NCBI GenBank assembly: GCA_009784445.1
Contig: WRBQ01000008.1
Coordinates: 1 to 60,800, forward strand
DNA length: 60,800 nucleotides
Direction of reading: 5' to 3'
Origin: Oscillospiraceae bacterium
Lineage (GTDB): Bacteria > Bacillota > Clostridia > Oscillospirales > Acutalibacteraceae
The first letter of the stretch is position 1. Each line of letters starts with the position of its first letter. Shown here in pieces: positions 42,524 to 51,073 of this stretch. A program made the position numbers and the translations under genes. The notes beneath the pieces were generated by a model that did no database searches, was not told the DNA's origin, and worked only from the letters and a program-made list of their open reading frames with translations.

Positions 42524-43798
42524 TTAAGTTACGTAGTCAAACTCGAAGTCATAGATGGCCACGGTGTCGCCTTCTTGCACGCCTTGTTCTTCCAGCGCGG
42601 CGATGATGCCACTGCTGTGCAGCACACGTTGAAAATGCTGCAAAGACGAGTAGTCGTCCATGTTGCAAGCACGCAGAATGCGCAGCAGCCAGGGCGCATC
42701 TTCCACGAAAAACACGCCATCCTCGGCCCGCACGGTGAACTTCGGCTGATCTTTTGGCACAAGCATGTCCGGTGTAAGCTGCTCGCTTTCAAAGCGCTTG
42801 ATGGGCGGCAGCTCGGCCAGTTTTGCGGCCACGGCGTTGATTAATTCCTGCGTGCCCTCGTGAATAGGCGCGCAAATTTCGTAGTACGGCAGGCCTTGCT
42901 GCGCCACAAATTCACGCAAGCGAGCGAGCTGTTCGGGCGTGGCTAGGTCGATTTTATTCGCTGCTACAATTTGTGGGCGGCTGGCTAGTTCTGGTGAATA
43001 GCGTTGCAGCTCCGCGTTAATGAGCGCAAAATCTTCAAGCGGATCACGTCCCTCGCTGCCGGCGGCGTCCAACACATGCACCAGCATACGGCAACGCTCC
43101 ACATGGCGCAAAAACGCATGCCCCAGCCCAATGCCCTCGGCTGCACCTTCAATCAGCCCGGGGATGTCGGCCATCACAAAGCTGTGCCCTAGGCCCATGC
43201 TCACCACGCCAAGCACGGGCGTGATGGTGGTGAAGTGGTAGTCCGCCACGATGGGTTTGGCTTGGCTGACCACGCTAATCAGGCTGGATTTCCCCACGTT
43301 CGGGAAGCCCAGCAAGCCAACATCTGCGAGGAGTTTTAGCTCAAGCGTGACTTCGACGCTCTCACCGGGCGTGCCTGCTTTGGCAAAGCGCGGCGCCTGC
43401 CGCGTGGGCGTGGCAAAGTGATGATTCCCCCAGCCGCCGCGGCCGCCTTTGGCCAACAGCACCGGTTCGTCGCACGAAATGTCAGCAATCAGCCGCCCGG
43501 TTTCGGCGCACTTTACCAACGTGCCACGCGGCACACGAATGGTCAAATCCGCGCCCTGCTTGCCGCTGCGCTTAGAAGCCTCGCCGTCCGCACCGCGCTG
43601 TGCCACATATTTGCGCTTGTAGCGAAAGTCCGACAGCGTGGAAAGCGTGTCGCAGGCAAGCAGATACACGCAGCCGCCGTGGCCGCCGTCGCCGCCGCTC
43701 GGGCCGCCCGCCGCCACATATTTCTCCCGGTGGAACGCCACGCAGCCATCGCCGCCCGCGCCCGCCGCCAGTGTTACTTTTGCAATGTCTACGAACAT
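42524..43798 (-). CDS. obgE: GTPase Obg
   Basis: 424 residues. The N-terminal Gly-rich Obg domain (VTLAAGAGGDGCVAFHREK, GGHGG) is followed by a G domain: GFPNVGKSSLI (G1), FTTITP (G2), DIPGLIEG (G3), NKID (G4), then a C-terminal OCT domain. It acts in large-subunit assembly and, in spore formers, in sporulation and the stringent response. AAAGGA precedes the ATG. Confidence 0.96.
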   Translation of the reverse strand: MFVDIAKVTLAAGAGGDGCVAFHREKYVAAGGPSGGDGGHGGCVYLLACDTLSTLSDFRYKRKYVAQRGADGEASKRSGKQGADLTIRVPRGTLVKCAETGRLIADISCDEPVLLAKGGRGGWGNHHFATPTRQAPRFAKAGTPGESVEVTLELKLLADVGLLGFPNVGKSSLISVVSQAKPIVADYHFTTITPVLGVVSMGLGHSFVMADIPGLIEGAAEGIGLGHAFLRHVERCRMLVHVLDAAGSEGRDPLEDFALINAELQRYSPELASRPQIVAANKIDLATPEQLARLREFVAQQGLPYYEICAPIHEGTQELINAVAAKLAELPPIKRFESEQLTPDMLVPKDQPKFTVRAEDGVFFVEDAPWLLRILRACNMDDYSSLQHFQRVLHSSGIIAALEEQGVQEGDTVAIYDFEFDYVT

Positions 43799-43868
43799 GG
43801 TTGCGTCCTTTCTTGTTCTTTTTTTGCAAAAAAAGAACCAAAAAACCTAGTCGCTTCGCGATTGATTA

Positions 43869-45437
43869 TTATTGTTGAGCGGTTAAGCGGCGCAGCACAG
43901 CTTCTTCGCCCAACACTTGCATCACCGCCCACAAGTCCGGCGAGTTTTCGCGGCCTGTCACTGCCACACGCACCGCGCCGCAGTAGTCCTTCACTGCTAC
44001 GTCGCCGCAGTTTGCCTTAATGCGCGCAAACCAAGCCTCTTTTTCGTCATCATGCACATACAACTCAGCATAATTTCGTGCAATTTCACTGCCGCCGCCG
44101 CTTGGCTCTTCGTAAAAATACGCATAGGTCTCACGCACTTGGCTCCAGCGGGCGATGTCTTTGCGGGGCTTTTTGCCTCCGCGGTCAATGGCAAGCATGC
44201 GCGTGGCATAGTCCGCATCGCGCGAAAGCAACTGCGCAAATTCAGCATCGTGCTCGTTCGCCCAAGCCAGCGCCTGCGCAAAAACCTCCTCGGCCGTCAT
44301 GCGTGAGATGACGGTTTTACTCACGTCGTCGAGCTTTTGCAGGTCAAACAACGCGCCGCTGCTGCTCATTTTCTTCAGCGAAAACGGGAATTTTGCTAGC
44401 GGCTCGGCAGGATTCGCACGCCGCCATTCCTCAAAGTTTGAGTTCAACAGCGTCAGCAAATACTCCCGCAGCGCCGCCGCGGGGTAGCCCTGTTCGGTGA
44501 AATAACTCACCGCGGATTCCGGGTCTTTGCGCTTGCTTAGCTTGCGCTTGCCGCCGGTTTCGGCATCGATTTTCATCAGCGGTGCAATGTGCGCATACTT
44601 CGGCGGCTTGAGCCTCAACAGCCCAAACAGCTGCACATGCAGTGGCAGCGTGGCCAGCCATTCGTCGCCGCGCACTACATGTGTTGTGCGCATCAGATGG
44701 TCATCCACCACATGCGCAAAGTGATAGGTCGGCATGCCGTCGGCCTTCAGCAACACCACATCCATGTCGTATTCCGGCAATTCTAGTTTGCCGCGAATGA
44801 GGTCGTTCACAGTGATTTTCCGTGCCGCATCGCCTAGTGAACGCAACCGCAGGGTGTAGCTCTCTCCTGCTTGCAAGCGGCGCAATTGCTCGTCTTCGGG
44901 TAAGTTTCGGCACTTGGCCCAATCGCCATAGTAGCCCTTGTTCACGCCTGCACGTTCTTGTTTATCGCGCATGCACTCAAGCTGCTCGGGTGTGCAAAAA
45001 CAGGGGTAAGCCAAGCCTTCTTCCACCAGTTGCCGGGCAAACGCATGGTAGAGCGCATGCCGTTGGCTTTGTGTGTACGGACCGTAATCCACCTGCGGTG
45101 GGGCTCCGTCGCTTCGCTGTGTCCTATTAATGCCTTCATCTAACTCAATCTCCAGTGCATGCAGCCCTTCGAGTATCGCTGCTGCACCGTTGGCCACTTC
45201 GCGCTTTTTGTCGGTGTCCTCCAACCGCAGATAGAACACACCACCGCTTTGGTCCGCTAGTAGCCTGTCTACCAGCGCGCCCAGCACGTTGCCAATGTGC
45301 ATGAAACCCGTGGGGCTGGGTGCAAAACGCGTTACCGCCGCGCCCTCGGGCAGGTTGCGCGGGGGATATTTTTGCTGCAACTGCGTTGGCGTGGCAAGCG
45401 GTTGCGTAAAAATCAAATTGGCCAATGTTATGCTCAT
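43869..45437 (-). CDS. gltX: Glutamate-tRNA ligase carrying an in-frame repeat insertion
   Basis: 522 residues, class I synthetase. FAPSPTGFMHIGNVLGALVD holds the HIGH-type motif, YLRLEDTDKKR follows, and KRKLSKRKDPES holds KMSKS. It charges tRNA-Glu. Between LDEG and DYGPYTQSQR the normal short loop is extended by about 14 residues (INRTQRSDGAPPQV, residues about 102-115). This segment is encoded by a family-1 palindromic repeat at 45089-45137 and keeps the reading frame. The rest is intact, so the enzyme should work. The open frame in the ackA leader repeat encodes a similar peptide (QRSDRAPPQV). Confidence 0.95.
   Translation of the reverse strand: MSITLANLIFTQPLATPTQLQQKYPPRNLPEGAAVTRFAPSPTGFMHIGNVLGALVDRLLADQSGGVFYLRLEDTDKKREVANGAAAILEGLHALEIELDEGINRTQRSDGAPPQVDYGPYTQSQRHALYHAFARQLVEEGLAYPCFCTPEQLECMRDKQERAGVNKGYYGDWAKCRNLPEDEQLRRLQAGESYTLRLRSLGDAARKITVNDLIRGKLELPEYDMDVVLLKADGMPTYHFAHVVDDHLMRTTHVVRGDEWLATLPLHVQLFGLLRLKPPKYAHIAPLMKIDAETGGKRKLSKRKDPESAVSYFTEQGYPAAALREYLLTLLNSNFEEWRRANPAEPLAKFPFSLKKMSSSGALFDLQKLDDVSKTVISRMTAEEVFAQALAWANEHDAEFAQLLSRDADYATRMLAIDRGGKKPRKDIARWSQVRETYAYFYEEPSGGGSEIARNYAELYVHDDEKEAWFARIKANCGDVAVKDYCGAVRVAVTGRENSPDLWAVMQVLGEEAVLRRLTAQQ
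45089..45137. repeat. Palindromic repeat, family 1, copy E, inside gltX
   Basis: CCACCTGCGGTGG then GGCTCCGTCGCTTCGCTG and TGTCCTATTAATGC, nearly identical to copy B at 26277. It is read in frame by gltX on the minus strand. Confidence 0.88.
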
Positions 45438-45593
45438 GTGGGGCTTTCCTCCATTAAAGAGATAAAATGTGTAGATTTTTTGAAGAAATTATTACGCAGA
45501 TTTGGGCGATTTTTCGTGTGTTATCCACATTGTCCACCGACTTGTCCACTGCGCTCACCTATAAATCCATATATTTCCAATCGATTGAGTTGT

Positions 45594-46565
45594 TTATGGA
45601 AAATGCAGGTTATTTGTTACCATGATTTGGGCGGCTTCGTCCACCGTGACGACGATTCCGTTTTCTTGCACGGTGGAAAGATACGGCGCGCGTGCCACCA
45701 ATGTCATATTCCACATCACGTTGGGATATACTCGCCCGGCAAAGTTGCACACAATGGCAAAGCTTGGCCGCAGTGTGCGCAAAAAATAGGCTGAAGAGCT
45801 ACCCGTGTAGCCATGGTGCGGCAATTGCAGCAAATCCACAGGGCCAACTTGCCGTGCGATGTCGCGTTCCACGCCACGCCAAGCTGTGATATCGCTGGTT
45901 AGCAGTGCGCGAAACTCGCCAAACTCCGCCAGTGTTACAATGGAGTTATCGTTTTCGCTACGCCGCTCGTTCCAGTGTGTGTTCAAAAATTGCAGCTGCA
46001 TGTTGCCCAGCATAAAGGGCTCGTCCGGCAGGTATGCAATCACCGGGATGCCGCGCTCATTGGCAATTTCCATCAAATGCTGCCGTAAAATCGGCACATA
46101 CCACGAAACGCGATCATCGTTGGGACGAAACGGAAGGTACAGCCGCCCGATTTCGATGGCCGGGTCGCTGAGCACGGCGGGCAAGCCGCCCACGTGGTCA
46201 TAGTGAAAATGTGTGGCTAGCACAAAATCTAGGCGAACAATGCCATTCTCGTCTGCTGCCACCCGGTGCAGATAATCCACCACTCGCTGCTCGGTGCCGG
46301 GCCGCCGCACTGCCGCAATGGGGTTATCGCTGCCCCAGCCGCCGTCTATCAATGCAAATTGCCCGGCGCTTTGCAGCAAAATGCTGTGACCATTATACAC
46401 GTTAAGAAAGTGCAAACGCGTCGCCTCCCCGCACTGCTCGAATGCTTCGGGCAGCACAGGAAAGCGGCTTTGCATTTGGTTTTGCGCAAACGTGACGGCA
46501 ATGTCAAACAGAAAAATCAACACCATGCCGCCCACCACGATTATCGTGGCAATTTTTTTAATCAT
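45594..46565 (-). CDS. Secreted or membrane-anchored MBL-fold hydrolase (ComEC-like)
   Basis: About 323 residues. An N-terminal hydrophobic segment (IATIIVVGGMVLIFLFDIAV) acts as anchor or signal. The metallo-beta-lactamase core shows LHFLNVYNGHSILLQ, FALIDGGWG, ATHFHYDHVGGL (HxHxDH) and LLTSDI, LLQLPHHGYTGS. The order is as in the C-terminal domain of ComEC and related phosphodiesterases or nucleases. No competence genes are near, so the substrate is open. ATG at 46565 follows AAGG. Confidence 0.85.
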   Translation of the reverse strand: MIKKIATIIVVGGMVLIFLFDIAVTFAQNQMQSRFPVLPEAFEQCGEATRLHFLNVYNGHSILLQSAGQFALIDGGWGSDNPIAAVRRPGTEQRVVDYLHRVAADENGIVRLDFVLATHFHYDHVGGLPAVLSDPAIEIGRLYLPFRPNDDRVSWYVPILRQHLMEIANERGIPVIAYLPDEPFMLGNMQLQFLNTHWNERRSENDNSIVTLAEFGEFRALLTSDITAWRGVERDIARQVGPVDLLQLPHHGYTGSSSAYFLRTLRPSFAIVCNFAGRVYPNVMWNMTLVARAPYLSTVQENGIVVTVDEAAQIMVTNNLHFP

Positions 46566-46591
46566 CAATACCTTACGTGGAGCTACCTAGA

Positions 46592-46828
46592 TTAGTCCAT
46601 CGAATCAAAATCAATGTCGGCCAGTGCTGCTTTGAGCGCTGCAACTTCGTCGCCGCTTAGCGTAACACCTTTGCCCATTTTTTCGCGGCCAGGTGACCAC
46701 TCGCGAATGTCATACTTAGGTTCGCGGCCATTCCAGCTCACCATGGTCAGTTCTTTTGTCCAACCTTTTGCGGTTTCGCTCAGCACGCCCAGTTCTTGTG
46801 TTACTTCATAAGTAAATTCTGCTGCCAT
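46592..46828 (-). CDS. YdbC/PC4-like single-stranded nucleic acid-binding protein
   Basis: 78 residues. The pattern GWTKELTMVSWNGREPKYDIREWSP matches the YdbC family of prokaryotic PC4-like proteins (KELxxVSWNxxxPKYDIRxW), which bind single-stranded DNA as dimers. GAGGGAAAACAT-type site precedes the ATG. Confidence 0.9.
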   Translation of the reverse strand: MAAEFTYEVTQELGVLSETAKGWTKELTMVSWNGREPKYDIREWSPGREKMGKGVTLSGDEVAALKAALADIDFDSMD

Positions 46829-46960
46829 ATGTTTTCCCTCTCCCTATTCAAAGCTTTTACTGTATGTTATGCAGGGCAAGGCACATGTGTCCGCGCCTGC
46901 CCTACTATTTTATCATAATTCACGCAAAAAAGCAAGCAAAAAGTTGACTGAGCGCAGCAG

Positions 46961-47227
46961 TTACAGCAACAAGCTCATCACCACTGCAGCCAACAGTGCT
47001 CCAACGCCTCCCGCGCCCAGCAGCGCAAGAATCGTCAACTTGCGGTTTTTGGCAATTTGGCTGGGCGGCGGTGCGCTGCAATTGGTGGCCACAGCACGCG
47101 CACGGTCACGCAGGGTGCCTTCACTGAGCGCCGAATACTCGGGCTTAACAAAAAAAAGCACACGGGTAAAATATTCGCACTCGCTTTCCATCACTTCAAT
47201 AATGCGATGATTGACGCCTTTGATCAT
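46961..47227 (-). CDS. Tail-anchored small hypothetical protein
   Basis: 88 residues: N-terminal soluble part (IKGVNHRIIEVMESECEYFTRVLFFVKP), Pro/Ser linker, and a C-terminal membrane helix (LTILALLGAGGVGALLAAVVM). AGGGGGA precedes ATG 47227; the longer open frame upstream runs through the sigma-K-like promoter of the divergent gene. No family recognised. Confidence 0.65.
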   Translation of the reverse strand: MIKGVNHRIIEVMESECEYFTRVLFFVKPEYSALSEGTLRDRARAVATNCSAPPPSQIAKNRKLTILALLGAGGVGALLAAVVMSLLL

Positions 47228-47321
47228 AGCAAAAAATCCCCCTGCAGCACTTATTTTTCTTGTTACTATTGTGAGCCAGTTTGCAGCGTGGCATACACCC
47301 CGGCGCAGCAAAATTTTACTC

Positions 47322-47349
47322 ACAAGGTGTTCGCCGTTTGCATAGGATA
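47322..47349 (+). promoter_or_regulatory. Sigma-K/sigma-E-like promoter of the Cys-rich gene
   Basis: AC at 47322-47323, 17-base spacer, CATAGGATA at 47341-47349. Same pattern and spacing as at 32239-32266. Confidence 0.55.
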
Positions 47350-47432
47350 GCATGACCGACCCAATCGGGTGCTTGGCAGCAAGCGCACCTTGCGGTCTGC
47401 ACATATTTTTCCATAGAACGGATGATAGTTCA

Positions 47433-48332
47433 ATGTTTGCAACCAACTCTATTCCCGGCGGCTGGGGTAGCGGTTCCACTACCATTCTGCCCAATGGCTG
47501 CATCCTCAAGTGCCCGCCCTCATTCCCGCCCGGTTGGTGTCAACCCAACTGTAGACCACCCGGCTGGTGCCCGCCCAACTGCAACACGCCTTGGCCGCCC
47601 AACTGCAGGCCGCCCAGCTGGTGCCCGCCCAATTGCAACACGCCTTGGCCGCCCAATTGCAAGCCGCCTAGTTGGTGCCCGCCCTGTGGGGGTGGTTGGT
47701 GTCCGCCTGGCTGCAATTGCAGCAGCTGTTGCAGCAGTGGCAGCGGCAACTGCAATGGCGGCAATGGCAACGGCTGGTGCCCACCCGGTTGTTGTTGCAG
47801 TAGCTGCTGCAACAGTGGCAATGGCGGTGCAGGTGGCAATGGCCCCTGCCCGCCTGACCAAAGCTCATGCCCCAGCAACCCTTGGCTGGATTGCAGCGCC
47901 GTGTTTGGCGGCATGTATCGCTCCAGCAACAACACCATGCACCTATCCAGTGGCTCAAATGGCCAAACCATTAGCTTGGACGCACCCTTCCCGCTGCAAA
48001 ACGTAGGATTTACCGGCAACAGCACCCTAAGCATCCAGTGCAGCGGCACTTATGAGCTGACGTATTTCGGCAACTTCAGCTTCAGCTCCGATACAGTTTT
48101 GATGTTTTACGTAACCGCCAACGGCACCCGCCTTGACGAAACCATCGTGTTAAAATCCGCAATTGCAAATGATGACACCAGCTTTGAGCGCAGCGTAATT
48201 GTGCGCTTGTGCGCCAATACCAGCTTGACCGCTCGCGTTGACAACGCCCCCGCCTCCGAAGGCGGTGCCGACGGCATGTTGGAAATTGCACCGCATGGCT
48301 TCCATCTTAGCGCTGTGCGCATTGGACCTTAA
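47433..48332 (+). CDS. Cys-Pro-rich protein with BclA-like C-terminal domain, probable spore surface protein
   Basis: About 299 residues, no signal peptide. Residues about 25-95 are tandem repeats of WCPPNC/TPWPPNC type (period 18 residues), then Gly/Ser/Cys blocks (CNCSSCCSSGSGNC, CCCSSCCNSGNGG). Residues about 155-299 form a compact beta domain (YELTYFGNFSFSSDTVLMFYV, SVIVRLCANTSL) like the C-terminal trimer domain of exosporium proteins such as BclA. With over 30 Cys in signal-less form, assembly on the spore by the mother cell and disulfide cross-linking are likely. Start is uncertain: ATG 47433 has only a weak GGATGA site, but an earlier in-frame ATG (47352) is too close to the promoter. 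Confidence 0.7.
   Translation: MFATNSIPGGWGSGSTTILPNGCILKCPPSFPPGWCQPNCRPPGWCPPNCNTPWPPNCRPPSWCPPNCNTPWPPNCKPPSWCPPCGGGWCPPGCNCSSCCSSGSGNCNGGNGNGWCPPGCCCSSCCNSGNGGAGGNGPCPPDQSSCPSNPWLDCSAVFGGMYRSSNNTMHLSSGSNGQTISLDAPFPLQNVGFTGNSTLSIQCSGTYELTYFGNFSFSSDTVLMFYVTANGTRLDETIVLKSAIANDDTSFERSVIVRLCANTSLTARVDNAPASEGGADGMLEIAPHGFHLSAVRIGP
47540..47695 (+). repeat. 54-base tandem repeats in the Cys-Pro-rich gene
   Basis: About three copies encoding NCNTPWPPNC and PPSWCPP units; copies differ mainly at third positions (AACTGC against AATTGC), so the protein repeat is under selection. Confidence 0.8.
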
Positions 48333-48371
48333 CTAGACATTAGATGCTAGATTTTAGATGTATGAAATCCA

Positions 48372-48396
48372 CCCGGGTTAGCTCAGCTAGCCCGGG
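48372..48396. terminator. Strong hairpin after the Cys-Pro-rich gene
   Basis: CCCGGGTTAGC and GCTAGCCCGGG form an 11-pair stem (one G-U) with a TCA loop. No T run follows; it may act with other sequences as a bidirectional terminator. Confidence 0.5.
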
Positions 48397-48406
48397 CAGT
48401 CTGTTA

Positions 48407-48470
48407 TGTAGGGACGCGCATTGCGCGTCCGTGGTTTTTCAGGTGCGGACGGCCAATGGCCGCCCCTACA
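48407..48470. repeat. Compound palindromic repeat bounded by TGTAGGG/CCCTACA
   Basis: TGTAGGG at 48407-48413 and CCCTACA at 48464-48470 bound two inner palindromes (GACGCGCATTGCGCGTC and GGCCAATGGCC). The ends match family 2. The TAG stop of the FGGY kinase lies within the repeat's terminal TGTAGGG. Confidence 0.75.
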
Positions 48471-49923
48471 ATTTTGCCATATAATTTCCCATGAACTGCG
48501 CAAAGCCTTGGCAGTCAATTTCGTTGGGCTGCAAGGTGAGTGTTTCCTGTTGCGTGAACACTCGCTGCTCAAGATAATCCACCAGTGATTCTCGGGGCGC
48601 TCTTTGCATAAAGTAGCTCGCCAGTAGCGCCATGCCCCATGCGCCACCTTCGCCCGCCGATTGCATCACGCTCACCGGCACGCCAAAGGCCGCGGCCATC
48701 AGCTGCTGTGGCCCGGGCGACTTAAACAGTCCGCCGTGCCCGGTGATGCGCGCAAGCTGCACGCCTTGTTGCGCCAGTTTTTCCAGCCCAACCGAAAGCC
48801 CCGCCATGGTGGAAAACAGCATGGCACGCATTAGGTTTGGCAATGTGAAATTTGCGCCCTGTGTGCGAGATAATCGTGGTGAGCAGTCAGTTACACCCAG
48901 CATGGGTTCAGCCGCCACAAAGTTATGGTTCAGCACACCGCCGCAGTTGGGCTCGCCCTGCAACGCAGCAGCATAAAGCCGCGCATACAAAGCAGATTTG
49001 TCCTCGCCGGTTAGCTGTGTAAACACGTTCATCCAAGCGTCGATGTCGCTTGTGCCGTTGTTGCAATGCACCATGGCCACTGGTTTGCCTGCAGGTGTGG
49101 CTACAATATCAATGCCCGAAATAGGCGGTATTAGCTGATTCAATACCACCATCGCAAACATCGATGTGCCCGCCGACACATTGCCGCTGCATGGTGTAAC
49201 CGCGTTGGTGGCCACCATGCCGGTGGCTGCATCGCCCTCCGGTGGGCACAGCGCAATGCCTGCTGGTAGGCCAAGCCGCGCTGCACCGCTTTTGCTCAAC
49301 ACCCCCGCAGGCTGTCCGGCTTGCAGCACGCGCGGCAGCAGCTGGCGCAAATCATGTTTTACATAGCCTTGTGCATTGACCGTCGCCAGCATGCCAGCAT
49401 GATAGTCATCGCCCGCTGCATTGAGCGGAAATACGCCGCTTGCTTCGCCCGCGCCCAGCACCTTTTCGCCAGTGAGCTGCCAGTGCACATAGCCCGCAAG
49501 CGTGGTGATGAAATCCACCTGCGGCAGGTGTGGTTCTTCATTCAGGGCCGCCTGCACCAGATGTGAAATGCTCCAGCGGCGCGGCATGGCAAAGCCCAGC
49601 AAATCGCTTAGCTGCTGCGCGGCAGGGCTGGCGTTGGTGTTGCGCCAGGTGCGAAATGGCACTAGCTGCTGCCCGGCTGCATCAAATGGCAAGTAACCAT
49701 GCATCATGCCCGAAACGCCCATGGCAGCAATGTCCTTAAGCGGGATTTTCAACCCGGCCACGCAGGCTCGCATGCCTGCCCAGGCTTCGTCCAGATCATA
49801 GCTCCACAGGCCCTCAACCAGTTTATTTTCCCATTCATAAGACGCGCTGTCTAATACGTTGTGCTGTGCATCAATCACCACCGCTTTAATGCGCGTGGAA
49901 CCCAGCTCAATGCCCAAAAACAT
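48466..49923 (-). CDS. FGGY-family carbohydrate kinase
   Basis: 485 residues. The N-terminal phosphate loop GIELGSTRIKAVVID, MGVSGMMHGYLPFD, and the C-terminal ATPase part (GNVSAGTSMFAM, ARITGHGGLFKSPGPQQLMA) belong to the FGGY group (xylulokinase, ribulokinase and relatives). It would phosphorylate a pentulose or similar sugar; exact substrate unknown. It is third in a probable operon after a sugar-type transporter and a lipoprotein. Its stop codon is provided by a repeat end. Confidence 0.88.
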   Translation of the reverse strand: MFLGIELGSTRIKAVVIDAQHNVLDSASYEWENKLVEGLWSYDLDEAWAGMRACVAGLKIPLKDIAAMGVSGMMHGYLPFDAAGQQLVPFRTWRNTNASPAAQQLSDLLGFAMPRRWSISHLVQAALNEEPHLPQVDFITTLAGYVHWQLTGEKVLGAGEASGVFPLNAAGDDYHAGMLATVNAQGYVKHDLRQLLPRVLQAGQPAGVLSKSGAARLGLPAGIALCPPEGDAATGMVATNAVTPCSGNVSAGTSMFAMVVLNQLIPPISGIDIVATPAGKPVAMVHCNNGTSDIDAWMNVFTQLTGEDKSALYARLYAAALQGEPNCGGVLNHNFVAAEPMLGVTDCSPRLSRTQGANFTLPNLMRAMLFSTMAGLSVGLEKLAQQGVQLARITGHGGLFKSPGPQQLMAAAFGVPVSVMQSAGEGGAWGMALLASYFMQRAPRESLVDYLEQRVFTQQETLTLQPNEIDCQGFAQFMGNYMAKL

Positions 49924-49995
49924 ATTTCATCCTCCATCATCACAACCCCCAGCACAACGCTGAGGGTTGCCTCTTATTTCACCAATCACTATTCA

Positions 49996-51060
49996 CTAAC
50001 CGGCGGGCCAACTTTCGTTCCAGTTAAAATTGTGGAAGTCAAACACCGCATCCATGCGAATGGGATGGTCGGTGGTGTCGATGCGTGCGATGGTGCCGTG
50101 GAAGTTGATGGTGAGGCGGCCAACTTTGTAAATCTGCACTGCCTCGAGGGTAACGGGGTCGTAAATCGCGCGAATGGTTGAGCCGCTGTACTCCATCCAT
50201 GAAGTTGGGCGCAAGTTCACGCCCAACAGCCGAAATGCATTGCGCACCACTGCGTTATCAATCATTGCCAACACTTCGGCAATTTCCACAACCTCCATGA
50301 AGGCTGCAATAGCGTTGGGCGCCACGGTTGCGCCTTCGTCAATGGCGCGAGGGTTGCGGGCATCTGCGATGGTGAAGTCAATCTGGCGCAGGCCATCGGG
50401 GCGGTCTTGCACACGCAGCGGGCCGCGCACATGGTTGAGCGTGCCTAGGCTGCCCGCGTTATTGCGTGATACACCAATCCAGCGCGCATTGGAACCCATG
50501 CCACCACCCTGGAACCTGCCACCGGCGTCGGTTCGGGTGTGCCTGCGGACGTCCGGGTTGGCGCGGGCTTGGCGCTCTGGTGTCAGCATGCGGCTGTCTT
50601 GTCCCACTAGATTCTCCACGATAGGAGGGAACAGGTTGTTGCCACCACCCTGAAAGAAGCTGTCATCCAACATGGCCAGCATGTCTGCGGGAATTTGGTT
50701 GCGGTTGGTGATGCGCTGGAAGTTGACAGATGTATAGGTCGGCTGGCGATCTTTAATCAGCTGCATCACCGCGGCATATTCCGCCAAAATGGCCGCGTTG
50801 CGCACGGGCAGCGGCGGGCGATCGTTGTCGTTGTCGTTTTCCACATCGCCGTCGGCGGGCAGCACGTCTTCGCCCGGCGCGGTGGTTTCTTCATCGCCAT
50901 TTGGTTCGGTGTAGTTCTCATATGGTTCAGTGTATTCTTCGGTATAGGCTTCGGTGGTGACGTCGTCGTTGCCGTTGCCATAGGCCGCGGTGCCGCAAGC
51001 TGTGAAGACCATCACCGTGGCCATCAGCAGCGCAAGCAAGGCAAGGGGTAGTTTTTTCAT
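49996..51060 (-). CDS. Putative lipoprotein, acidic Thr/Glu-rich linker
   Basis: 354 residues. Signal peptide with lipobox FTAC (Cys about 21), then a linker rich in Thr, Glu, Tyr and Asp (TTEAYTEEYTEPYENY, ENDNDND), and a domain of about 265 residues (ADARNPRAIDEGATVAP, IYKVGRLTINFHGTIARIDTTD) without known family. GGAGGAG lies before ATG 51060. Lies between transporter (14 bases upstream) and kinase, so it is probably expressed with them and may bind a sugar or polymer. Confidence 0.7.
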   Translation of the reverse strand: MKKLPLALLALLMATVMVFTACGTAAYGNGNDDVTTEAYTEEYTEPYENYTEPNGDEETTAPGEDVLPADGDVENDNDNDRPPLPVRNAAILAEYAAVMQLIKDRQPTYTSVNFQRITNRNQIPADMLAMLDDSFFQGGGNNLFPPIVENLVGQDSRMLTPERQARANPDVRRHTRTDAGGRFQGGGMGSNARWIGVSRNNAGSLGTLNHVRGPLRVQDRPDGLRQIDFTIADARNPRAIDEGATVAPNAIAAFMEVVEIAEVLAMIDNAVVRNAFRLLGVNLRPTSWMEYSGSTIRAIYDPVTLEAVQIYKVGRLTINFHGTIARIDTTDHPIRMDAVFDFHNFNWNESWPAG

Positions 51061-51073
51061 GCAAATCTCCTCC

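Noticed and set aside
45521-45529. Perfect DnaA box (TTATCCACA) upstream of gltX
   Set aside because: Only one copy is present, with no dnaA/dnaN genes or AT-rich unwinding region, so it is not an origin.
45469-45624. 51-codon plus-strand frame between gltX and the MBL gene
   Set aside because: It ends inside the convergent MBL gene and lacks a good ribosome binding site.
47540-47695. Regular 54-base repeats suggesting a CRISPR array
   Set aside because: The repeats are contiguous, in one reading frame and vary mainly at third codon positions; no spacers or cas genes.
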